From Coenobita brevimanus (taxonomy: Eukaryota > Arthropoda > Malacostraca > Decapoda > Coenobitidae), in assembly GCA_032717465.1 (NCBI GenBank), contig CM064713.1, forward strand, positions 11,439,916 through 11,503,915: a stretch of DNA of 64,000 nt. The letters run 5' to 3'. The notes under the pieces were generated by a model. It saw only the letters and a list, made by a program, of their open reading frames with translations, did no database searches and was not told where the DNA came from. Both the position numbers and the translations under genes were made by a program. Below, piece after piece: positions 19,530-29,127 of this stretch. Every line of letters starts with the position of its first letter. Within the stretch, counting starts at the first letter, position 1.

Positions 19530-20990
19530 CCCATGGACTACAAGACCAGCAACACACATGGGAATTTGGCCTCCCTTGACGTGGAGTCGCTTTTCATGAA
19601 TGTACCAGTCGGCCAAACCATCAAGTACATCCTTGACAGAATGTATGGGAATGAAGATATCCCAACCTTGAACATACCTGAAAACATATTGCAACAGCTA
19701 CTGGAGTATTGCACGAAAGAAGCCCCTTTCATCTGTCAGAAAGGTATTCGTTAATGCCAAGTGGAGGGAGTTGCAATGGGGTCGCCTGTTTTCCAACTTC
19801 TTCATGGGTAGCATCGAGAACTAGGTATTTGCTGAGGTGGAGAAACACGATACATACTGGAGAAAATATCGATGACATTTTCATGAATGTGAAAGAAGGG
19901 GATGAGATAGAAGCCCTTTGATGTTGCCTTCAGAAGTTGTCTGGACTACGTTTCACAGCTGAGTAAAGCAGCAATGGGACTATGCCCTTTCTTGACGCAC
20001 TAGTTAATTAACAACAGACATCATTCGGTACCACTGTTCATGTGAAGACTGGCAGCCTGGGATATTGCCTCAATACAAAGACTCCACTACAGGTGCTTAT
20101 ATCCACAGGGCACTTACCTACTGTAGCCGCTGGAAACAAGTCATTCAGGAAATTGAGAGAACTTTCCTAACACCAGTAGTGACAAAAGGGACATTCAATG
20201 AGTAACGAGAAGAATTATGGAAAAGTGGTACACAGATGACAAAGTCACAACCAGAGGACATCAGACTGTACTGCCAATATATATTTCCAGCACTTATAAA
20301 GAGGATAGGAGAATCATAATGCAAATCATCAAACACAATATTAAGCCAACCAATCTCACTGCAAGAGTCAAGCTAATCATCTATGACAAAAATAATAACC
20401 AACTACTTCTAAGGAACAGCCTACGTTAGGAGGACGACGCCCTTCAGCATTCACATGTTGTTTATAGGTACACCTGTAAAAGATGGAACTGTGCAGCCCC
20501 TTTATATGTATGTAGGCATGACGACGATGAAGCTTGTCAGTTGCTGACCAGCCAAAGATATGCAGGAGCCCCTGGGAACCACATGCAGCAGGAGCACAGT
20601 GCCAACATCACCAGGGAGGACGTTGAAAGGAACACTGAAGTTATGGTTAGATGTAGTACAACCGCCAGCTCCCAATAATTAGGGCATTGTATATCAAGAC
20701 GTTTAACTCTTCAATAAATGTCCAAGCCTAAGATATAAAAGCATTACCAAGCATGAGGAAATCTGCAGCAGGCCAGAACACAGGCCCAGCTGATGACATC
20801 AGCAGCCACCAGGACCCAACAGCCAATCAGAGTGCAGCATCCTTATTACCACTCATCTCTGATTTGCCACCAAGGTATATAAGGATCCTCACTGACCATT
20901 GCTAACCATTCCTACCAGGACTATAACACTAGTAACATCTTTCCTACACTGAAATAGGCTCTGGAGAGCCGAAATTCTGGAATCTGAAGT
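19530..20990 (+). mobile_element. Penelope-like retroelement remnant
   Basis: Carries Penelope-type RT motifs and a C-terminal GIY-YIG-like endonuclease region in several frames. After it (20690-20990) comes non-coding sequence with GGTATATAAGG near 20874, which could belong to the element's terminal repeat. N-terminal RT parts are missing, and the left edge coincides with the end of the LTR-C relic. Confidence 0.75.
19533..20690 (+). pseudogene. Penelope-type RT plus GIY-YIG region, broken
   Basis: 19533-19751 reads NLASLDVESLFMNVPVGQTI (RT motif A with its Asp) and PTLNIPENILQQLLEYCTKE. VAMGSPV (motif B) appears near 19770 in another frame, IDDIFMNVKEGDEIEAL (motif C, DD) at 19869-19920, and MPFLDALV near 19982. 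The C-terminal part (HSHVVYRYTCKRWNC at about 20449, SQRYAGAPGNHMQQEHSANI, NTEVMVRC) matches the Penelope GIY-YIG region in layout. At least five frame changes or stops. Motif A and C aspartates are still readable, but the gene is dead. Confidence 0.78.
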
Positions 20991-21404
20991 TAAACAACTA
21001 CATCATACAGTACATGACACCACAACAGCCGAGGACATGGCCACCTTCGGAGATATCGTTAGGCTTCAGAGAGAAGCAAAACGAGCCATTAGAAAACGAG
21101 AAAGCATTGCAAAGAAATATGTACTTCAAATTTTGCAAGCACGTATAATAATGTATCTATCTATCTATCTATCTATCTATCCATCTATCTATTCATTGTA
21201 AGCAAATGAATATGAATGCAGCTACTGCTTCTGCTTTATTTAATTTCTGCTCAATCCTTTTTTATATGTTGGTCCCTACGCATCAAAAGCATTGGGCAGA
21301 AATAAAATAATGCAGAAACAACAGTTGCATTCAACCTCGTTTGTTTTCAAGAAAATATATTTCCTGGTTATGCAAATATTAATCTATCTATCTATCTAGA
21401 AACA
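20991..21404. repeat. Spacer with (ATCT)n microsatellites
   Basis: Contains a TATC/ATCT repeat at about 21152-21195 and a shorter one at about 21381-21399, just before the LINE-b copy starts. No gene seen. Confidence 0.7.
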
Positions 21405-21472
21405 GATAGATATCTTACTCTCGTGTTCCCGGACTTGAATCTTGTGAATTATCTACTCTTTGGCTTTTCTGT

Positions 21473-21477
21473 CATTC
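21473..21477. repeat. Target-site duplication CATTC of the BEL/Pao element (left)
   Basis: CATTC(T) occurs before the 5' LTR and again at 27590-27594(5) after the 3' LTR; the uninterrupted LINE-b sequence near 31800 has it once. The exact length (4-6 bp) is uncertain because the LTR itself begins (T)TTACCGC. Confidence 0.75.
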
Positions 21478-22218
21478 TTACCGCATCTGACGCGGTAAGG
21501 AGAGAGAGAGAGAGAGAGAGGGAGAGTGTGGGAGAGAGAAGGGGGAAGGATGCTGACGCAATGTTTATGTGTACGATACGGCCGCCTAAGCATAACATCC
21601 ATTAGCTTGGAGATAAGAGCGAAAGCCACGCCTTGAAACAGATGCTATGGGCGAGTGTGGGTCAGTGTGTGGGTAGCCGGAATGAGTGCAGGACAAGGCA
21701 GCAGTGATCCTGTGGATTATTTAGACAGATACTCTGAAGGGTGGAGTTCACGCGCGATGTACGACTCCACGACCATCCTGTGAAGGTGCTATTCAAGTGA
21801 GGATATTACCCTCGTGAGGGACTAGTGTTGCTACCTCAGACCCCCTACCCACACACTAATATTGTACAACTGAAAATAGACCTGCCACAAGTGAGTTGCC
21901 CCTGCTTACCTTTAGAATACTTAATAATCTGCACGTGGTTGATGTCACGACATAACCCGATTGTAAACATAGGAAAATGAGGATGAGAATTTAAAGTTAT
22001 ATATGTATATGAAGTAAATTGCGGTATAACATAGCATATTGAGGATGAATTGTAGTTCTATGTATAACCAAGTGTTTATAACAATGATGAGTGATACCAT
22101 TACAGCATACTGAGAGAGTAAAATTGCAATTCCAAGTATGACCGAATAAATAGTCGAGTCAAGCTGGGCGGGTTTCATTATCCCGTTTCTCCCTCCAAGA
22201 GTTCAGACGGTTAGAGTC
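21478..22218 (+). repeat. BEL/Pao 5' LTR
   Basis: Starts TTACCGCATCTGACGCGGTAAG, a near-palindrome, then (GA)n. From 21723 (ATTTAGACAGATACTC) to about 22200 it matches 27084-27570. About 150 bp (21563-21722) has no counterpart in the 3' LTR; both edges carry TTTA, suggesting a deletion in the 3' copy by short homology. The end is uncertain; TTGGTGGGGGGAGTGGG near 22233 is the primer-binding-site candidate. Confidence 0.8.
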
Positions 22219-22797
22219 ATACTTGGGGTACATTGGTGGGGGGAGTGGGCCCGACCACAACCGACGACAGCGCTGGGCGGTGCTAAAGTCAACGGAGGCA
22301 GCCTACCTATGATCGGCGACACCGCCACTCAGGACATCTTGGGTTGTAAATGGGTAGACTCCGCAGGACTGTGAGTGTTGATAAACAACTTTACCCAGGT
22401 GATTGAAAGCCGAGAGCTGGTACGCTACGTCTGGTTCATTGTAAAGAAAATACAGCGTTAGTTTACATACTGGGGTAGGAGTTTACTGCCTGTGCCAGAC
22501 AATGTTAAATAATTGTGACACATTCAATATAAGAAATGTGAGCGTAATATTCAGGAAGTCGGTATTGATGTCGTGACATCGTTTATATGCTATTAAGTAG
22601 AAAATTAAAACTAATTAGTGTACCTTGGATATTAAGAGTTGTGATTGATACTGGGCTGTCACAGAGAAGATTCTGGTGTACCACTGTACTTTAAAGCCTA
22701 AGCTCAGTGCTTACTGTCTGGCTGTTTTGGTGTATGATGGTATAAACACTGCATGAATAAGAATGTGACTAAGAGAGATTAAAAAAAAAAAAAAAAC

Positions 22798-23042
22798 ATA
22801 CCGGGCAGGACCCAACCTATAACATACCAGGCAGATCCTAACCTAAACATACCGGGTGGAACCCAACCTATAACATACCAGACGGATCCTAACCTAAACA
22901 TACCGGGCAGAACTCAACCTATAACATACCAGACGGAACCGAACCTGTAACATACCAGGCGGATCTTAACCTAACCGCATGTACCTTGCGGAACCCATCC
23001 TATAACATATCATGGGCGGAACCCTGCATATAACATACCAGG
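22798..23042 (+). repeat. Tandem array of about 26-31-bp units in the BEL/Pao leader
   Basis: About eight units of the form AACATACCRGRCRGAMCCYAACCTAT, following an A16 run at about 22781-22796. Alternate units differ (ACCGGG/ACCAGG, CCCAACC/CCTAACC), so the higher-order period is about 57 bp. It lies between the primer-binding region and gag. Confidence 0.85.
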
Positions 23043-24560
23043 TGTGAACATATCAGCATGGACAATCCAGAGGGAAAGGAATGGGCAGCATACATGACAG
23101 GCAGAACATAACCCATGGAACAGTCCAAAGGATAGTTGGAGGAGGCCAGGAAGCAATGGAGGGAGAGGAGTAAGGAAGACAGGATGCTGTGGGGAGCGAA
23201 TGATGGAAACAAAGGGAGGAGGAGAGGGCCGAATCTGGGCTGCAAGCATGCTTAGAGAAGTGGCCAGCAGTCAAGGGCAGACAGAGGCAAGCATGAGAAC
23301 ATATACATGAGAGTTCTCATTCCGGTTTTGGCAAACCCTGCAAGAACAACAGAACAAGGCAGTCCATGATCGCCTGACACAGTTGGAGAGCATGATGAGA
23401 ATGGAAGGGAGGAAGGAAATGAGCTTTGAGGTCAGAAGGTACAGCCAGAGATGGTAGTGGGTATGCAAATGACTTTCGGCAAAGAGGCTTCGAGATACAG
23501 TGACGGCACGGGAGACAAAAACAAATGTGGGAGACTAGGGGAACTCCCAGCAGGGGGAGTGAGCACAGACACAAGAGGCCACGACTTTTACATCAAGAAG
23601 AGTCAACAGGTTAGCGGGCAAGGGCCAGAGTGGCAGAGGTCAGAAAACCCAAAACTGACTAAGATGGGGAACAGAAGAGTCCGGGACACACGCTACCCCT
23701 ATGGGCATCGAGGTGTTAGCCTATGGCTTGAATTAAATGATTGCCACCATGAGGTTGCACACAGACCCAACTGCCAACCTTTGAAGGAAATAGCCGGAGG
23801 GAGTACTGGGAGTTAATCCGTGCATTTGAATGGCAGCATTGGGAGGGCCACAGTCCCAGAGGAATATAAGTTGGCGACGCTCATGCCAAGCATGTGCAGG
23901 GCCTGTCAGGAACATGCTACAAATGTGCAACTATTTGGACCCAGCAGAGAGGGTTATAAGAAGATGATGGCCATATTGAGAGGACAGATGGAGACAGAGC
24001 ATCAGTACGTCTGAGAGATTGTGGAAGGGAATACTTGAAGGGCCCATGATCAAAGATGAGGATGAAGGTGGCCTTAGAAGAAATTCACCGAGTGAGTTGG
24101 GGCCATATGTATTTTGAGTCTGGAGACCATCGGGAGATTACAGGACTTGGACACCATTCACCCAGTGGACACACTCGTCGCATTGGTTACCTGAGATGGC
24201 ACTTATGAGGTATGAGGACAAAATCTTTGCCTCGCAACAAACGATACAGGTATTATCCTTGACATTAAATGGTTGAAAACCTTTATTCTGGAGGAGGTGG
24301 ACAGAGGTGAGTGGTAGAGGAGAACCGAGGAAAGGGGAGCGTCCACCAAGTAAGCCACTGAGATTGGTGCTAGAAGGAATCCTGACAGGTATGTAATTGT
24401 CTTGGCCACCATTGGTGATGACAAACCTGCAAGTGAGTGAGACATGTGTCGGCTGTGCTGGGGGCTGCACACACTGGTGGGATGCAAGAAATTCCGTGCC
24501 ATGAGAGTGGAAGCAGAGGAGGGCCGCGGTCAGATGGCTCAAATATTAAGTTATGTTTGC
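23040..24560 (+). pseudogene. BEL/Pao gag remnant
   Basis: No continuous frame survives. A zinc-knuckle-like CRLCWGLHTLVGC lies at about 24447-24485 (CX2CX3HX4C, one residue shorter than the usual CX2CX4HX4C), followed by KKFRAMRVEAEEGR. Upstream fragments (23451-24014) are charged and show no named domain. Called gag from its position between leader and protease and from the knuckle. Confidence 0.5.
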
Positions 24561-25199
24561 TTGAACAATACCCACTCTCGGCAGCTGAGTGCCAGGGCCT
24601 CAGTATGGTGTGACATAAGGGGGTTGTACTGGGAAGTATTCGCAATGGTTACACCCAACTGGCCCAGTAAAGGCAAAGCACAGGAGACCCAGTACCATTG
24701 GGAACCCAGGAAGGGAGATGGAACAAAAAGCAGATGGAGGATGAGATGAAGCCGAGAAATGAATGTCGTCATCAATACACTCAATGGGAACAGGTGTGTG
24801 GAAGCAAAGCAGGGAGTACACTGAACACAGCTGGAAAGGAGAAGTGCCTCCTGTGGACAGGCTGACAAACGGGATGAGGCAGGCATGGAGGGGACACTTA
24901 AGAGGTCCAGGCTTGAAAGAGTCAAGGTCAGGAACGAATGACACACCGCCATGACAGGGGCAATGTGGATGCATGGGCGACTTCGCAAGGTGGCGTTGCC
25001 CATTGTTGAGGTAAAGGTAGCTGAAGTGAGAAAGATCGGATGCCGTGATCCAGATGAGGGCATTTTTGGTCTCTGGCAGCAACTGAACCTTCTGTACGAC
25101 CCAGTTGGCAAGCAGTCTAGAGACACCACGTGGAGAACCGTATGGATAACACTAGACACTATAACCCAGGGAGATTCAGTGCAGCAAAATGAGGAGATA

Positions 25200-25960
25200 G
25201 ACTTAGTAGCTAGCAATACGGGCATTCCTGTAAACCGAACCAGAGGATATTGCTGCCTGGGGTGATTGTCACTCAGTGACTCCCTGCAGTGCTGAAGGAC
25301 TCAGTAGCCTCTGGACAGGACATGGCATGATGGAGTCATTTGGTCGGAATAGAGCCACTGAACACGTACGAAGGTGAGGTGCAACTACTGATTGGTCTTG
25401 ATGCACCACAACCAATGATACCTTTGGAGGTCAGGGCCGAGAATAGTGGAGAACCCTTTTGGAATAAGGGACAGTTCACTGCAACAGGATGGACCATCTG
25501 GGGGACCTATATGACCTCGTGCTGAAGTGGAAGACAGACTAGATGAGGTAGGATGTATGGCCATAGTAGACTGCAACTCTTAGGAAATAATGATTGGTGG
25601 AGCAAATGCGACAGTTTTGGGAACTGGATGCAAGTTATCTGAAGAAGGAGATGGCCTATCCATTGAAGACAACAGGGTGATGAAATTGTGGTCAGGCACA
25701 GCAACAAAAGGTGATGGGACACTACCAACTCCCTATACCATTCAGACAAAATCCACCCAAGCTCCCAGACAACAGGATAATGGCAGCACTGAGGAGGTTA
25801 GAGGGGCCTGAAGAAGAGGCTGCTCAGAGAATCACCCTTTTGCTGGCGCTATGGAGAAGATGATGCAGCTGCTGCTAGATGAAGGTTATGCCGAATCAGT
25901 TCCCAATAATGAACTTCTCTCAAGGCCTCACGTGACCTGGTGATCTGCCACACCATCCCG
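25200..25960 (+). pseudogene. BEL/Pao protease region with the start of the RT region
   Basis: 25340-25525 reads LNTYEGEVQLLIGLDAPQPM, then IPLEVRAENSGEPF and TATGWTIWG, the stretch that in BEL/Pao proteins links the aspartic protease to RT. The DTG site is not readable. Then MEKMMQLLLDEGYAESVPN (about 25850-25910) matches the short helix region before RT. After about 25960 the RT is missing. Several stops and frameshifts. Confidence 0.7.
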
Positions 25961-26059
25961 TGTTAAAAGGATGTCACGTTTGTAGTCGATTCAATTGGGA
26001 GGAGTCACTGCAAAGACATGCTGACCTCCCTGCCAACAGGGTATGCGTGGTGAAGGTGC

Positions 26060-26760
26060 CATTCACACATACTTGAGTGGACTGCTCTGGACCATTCACT
26101 GCAAAGCAGGGTAGGAAACTGGTGAAAACGGTGGTGTTGTCTGTTCATTTGTCTGAACGCAAGAGCCATACACCTGGAGATTCTTTGTGGATGGACTGGA
26201 TGCTGATTCCTTCCTCAATGCAATAATGCGCTTCTCGGGCAAGTGAGGGGTATACCAGAGCGCATTTGTTCCGACAATGGAACAAACATGATTAGAGCAG
26301 ATAAGGAACTCCAGGCTGCAGCCCTCAGCTGGGAAAAGGATGACAAGGTCCACAATACGTTGTTAAGGAAGAGAGAATTGAGTGGGAGTGTAACCCTCCA
26401 CATGCATCGCGTATGGGCGGTGTCTGAGAGCGACAGATCCAAACAGTCAGGAAGCGTCTTGCAAGCGATAATAGGTGCGCAAGTCGTGGACGATGAGCAA
26501 CTCCACAACGCTTTTTCTGTGATGTGGAGTGAGATAGTCAATGGGAGGCCTATCACCATGATCTCTAACGATGTCAGCGACCTTGAAGTGCTTACTGCAC
26601 TGCATATTCCCATTCTGGCCCTAAGAAGGTACCCGGAAGAGTTGGAAGCATGCACAGTTCCTAAAGCGGACCAGTTCTGGAAGCCATGGTTGAAGGTGTA
26701 CCTACCCATCCTTATGACAACACCAGCAAAGCAGTTCAAGCGACTGAGTAATTTTTAAGT
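26060..26760 (+). pseudogene. BEL/Pao integrase, broken
   Basis: Fragments TWVDCSGPFTAKQGR (about 26075-26115, first catalytic Asp) and DSLWMDWMLIPSSMQ come from one frame. From 26243 a 171-codon frame gives RGIPERICSDNGTNM (second Asp), then LDDE-like VVDDEQLHNAFSVMW and VNGRPITMISNDVSDLEVLT, and ends near FWKPWLKVYLPILM. The segment with the third catalytic residue (usually SHXGGVWE) is altered to VTLHMHRVW with no Glu, so the enzyme would be dead even without frame breaks. The NGRPIT...D.EVLT signature is strongly BEL/Pao. Confidence 0.82.
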
Positions 26761-26988
26761 GGGGACCTGGAATTGGTGACGGATTGGAATGTACCTCATA
26801 ATCACTGGGTTCTGGGAAGGCTGGTAGAGGCGAATCCCGATGATGATGGTGTGTGGTGAGACACATGAAGGTCAGGACATCCGCATGCAAAACCCTGACC
26901 CACCTGCAGGACAAGCGGTGTCTGCTGGAAGGGAGCTGATGGGTGAAAGGGGTATGGTACTGGTCATAACCAACCAATGGAGGGAGTC

Positions 26989-27007
26989 TTACCGCTTCTG
27001 AAGTGGT

Positions 27008-27049
<42 letters not shown>

Positions 27050-27589
27050 TGGCAAAGAGAAAAGGGGGAAGGATGCTGGACGCAATGTTTAGACAGATAC
27101 TCCGAAGGGTTGAGTTCACTTGCGATGTGCGACTCCACGACCATCCTGTGAAGGTGCTATTTGAGTGAGGATATTACGCTCGTGAGGGACTAGTGTTGCT
27201 ACCTCACACCCCCTGCCCACACACTAATACTGTATGACAGAAAATGGACCTGCCACAAGTGAGTTGCCCTTGCTTACCTTTAGAATACTTATTAATCTGC
27301 AAAGAGGTTGATGTCACGACATAACCCAATTGTAAACAGGAGAAAATGGAGGATGAGAATTTAAAGTGATATATGTATACGAAGTAAACTGCGGTGCATG
27401 ACATAGCATATTGAGGATGAATTGTAATTCTGTTTATAACCAAGTGTTTATAACAATGATGAGTGATACCATTACAGCATACTGAGAGAGTAAAATTGCA
27501 ATTTCAGGTATGACTGAATAAATAGTCGAGTCCAGCTGGGCGGGTTTCATTACCCCATTTCCCCCTCTAAGAGTGCAGGTGGCTACGGC
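26989..27589 (+). repeat. BEL/Pao 3' LTR
   Basis: About 600 bp. It starts TTACCGCTTCTGAAGTGGTAA, preceded by the purine stretch ATGGAGGGAG (polypurine-tract candidate), and has (GA)n at 27007-27046, longer than in the 5' LTR. It matches 21723-22200 with scattered substitutions and ends near GGCTACGGC before CATTCTCTG of LINE-b. Confidence 0.8.
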
Positions 27590-28800
27590 CATTCTCTGAC
27601 TAAATATATCTGTGCTGTTTACTTATCCCCAAATTCTACTGGCAATGAAAAGTTCTTCGACTATCTTACTTCTAAGATGGAACATATCCTATAAATTCCT
27701 CCTTTCTCTGAAATCTCCATTCTAGGTGACTTCAATGCTCATCACCACCTTTGGCTCTCCTCTCCTTTCAATGATCCATCTGATGAACCAAGAGCCTCAC
27801 AACTTTTTCTATTCTTTAGTGACCTAGTGCAGCTTGTACAGCATCCTATCAGTAAGCCTGACTGCCTTGGAGAGAGTTCCAATTTACTTGACCTTTTCCA
27901 TAGGCATCCTTCTGATTACACTGGTTACCTTTTCTTTCCATTATGCTCTTCCAATCACAACCTTATCACCTCTCCTATCACTCCCAGTAAGGCCTGTGGA
28001 CCCTTCCAAGAAGCAATGGCTTTGGTACTTTGAAGCTGCTGAGTGACATATTTCTTTGAATTTCCCTAGAACTATTAACATTATTGCTTCCATAGTCCGA
28101 GAGCAGTCTGAGTGCCTCCCACGCATTATGGAGATTACTGTCTTAGGCATGGAGCATACATTCCTTTCTTTTTGTCCTGTGACTAATGAAAAAAAAAAAA
28201 AAAAAAATTCTTGGTTTAACCAGGCTAAGTTCTAATGTTTTCTCAAAAAAGAGAGGGCTTTCTAAAGGTACTGGAGCCAACCTGAGGTTTCAGTCTCTTG
28301 GGATTTATCTTGGAAAGATCATATAACCTCTCTTTTAAAATTCTTTCTTCCATGAAATTAAGAGTGCTAAGCCGACATGATGCCTTCTTTATCCCTGTAC
28401 AGTTCTTGACTTTACACAAGGCTTTTTATTCACCCCTGTGTAGAGTACAACTCTCATTTGGTGGGGAGGCTCCCCACATACAGCTCTTCTCAACAAGGTG
28501 GAGTCAAAGGCTTTTCATCATCATTAACTCTCCTCTTACTTGTTCCCTTCAACTTTTTATCTCTTCGCAGCACTGCTGCATCTTTATCTCTTTTCTTTCA
28601 CAACTTCAATGGTCACTGCTTCTTTCAACTGTTTGCTTGCATCCCACCACCACTACATCGGACACATAAGAGCTTTGTCTTACAGCAAACTCTCAATAAA
28701 TTTTCTGCCCAATTCTAATGCAAGAGGTAACGTTTACTCCCATTCCTTCCTAAATGCACCACGTCATTTCTGGAACTGTCTCTGACCGTATTTTCAAATG
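27590..28800 (+). pseudogene. LINE-b polyprotein remnant: endonuclease end joined to RT C-terminus
   Basis: 27600-28030 encodes KYICAVYLSPNSTGNEKFFD and FSEISILGDFNAHHHLW (the APE-type endonuclease core, with the GDFN catalytic box), then LGESSNLLDLFHRHPSDY. From about 28290 it is RT thumb and C-terminal sequence (DLSWKDHITSL, GRLPTYSSSQQGG, LLASHHHYIGH). The DNA in between, including RT motifs A-C, is deleted, with poly(A) at 28188-28206. Non-functional. Confidence 0.78.
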
Positions 28801-28866
28801 CTTAGACCTCCAATCTTTCAAAATGCAGTGTGAGGAGACATCTCTGAAACGAATGGATCTTAATTT

Positions 28867-28868
<2 letters not shown>

Positions 28869-28917
<49 letters not shown>

Positions 28918-29040
28918 CTTGGAACAGTTTGCAGGCTGTTACTCTTTGTTTCCTTCTTTCATATATAAATATGTATCTATGTATGTATTTATCTATCAGT
29001 CTATCTATCTACCTATCTACCTACCTGTCTATCTATCTAC

Positions 29041-29123
<83 letters not shown>
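28869..29123. repeat. Compound microsatellite: (CT)n, (TATC)n, (TA)n
   Basis: (CT)n 28869-28915, TATC/TATG-type repeats at about 28965-29040, (TA)n 29044-29123. It separates the 3' ends of two LINE-b copies that face each other. Confidence 0.92.

Positions 29124-29127
<4 letters not shown>

Larger units (their letters stand above)
21478..27589 (+). mobile_element. BEL/Pao LTR retrotransposon, degraded
   Basis: LTRs at 21478-about 22218 and about 26989-27589. The interior has a leader with a tandem array, a gag remnant with a zinc knuckle, a protease-region segment characteristic of BEL/Pao (LLIGLDAPQPMIPLEVRA) and an integrase. RT and RNase H are almost entirely missing between about 25930 and 26060. 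Frames are heavily broken. It sits inside a LINE-b copy with a short target duplication, so it is younger than that LINE. Confidence 0.85.
21405..28860 (+). mobile_element. LINE-b copy, plus strand, split by a BEL/Pao element
   Basis: 21405-21477 and 27590-28860 together are colinear with the minus-strand LINE-b at 29124-31870. The left piece (CCCGGACTTGAATCTTGTGA to TTTCTGTCATTC) matches the complement of 31805-31870, and the right piece resumes with CATTCTCTGACTAAATATAT. The right piece carries the endonuclease end (27590-28040), a poly(A) run at 28188-28206, then jumps to the RT C-terminal region (28290-28800), so fingers and palm are deleted. The 3' end enters (CT)n at 28869. Confidence 0.85.

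Noticed and set aside
22798..23042. CRISPR-like array
   Set aside because: Units are direct tandem repeats without unique spacers, and the DNA is clearly eukaryotic.
24138..25225. Several minus-strand frames of 90-224 codons in the BEL interior
   Set aside because: No domains; they oppose the identified BEL protease and integrase fragments on the plus strand.
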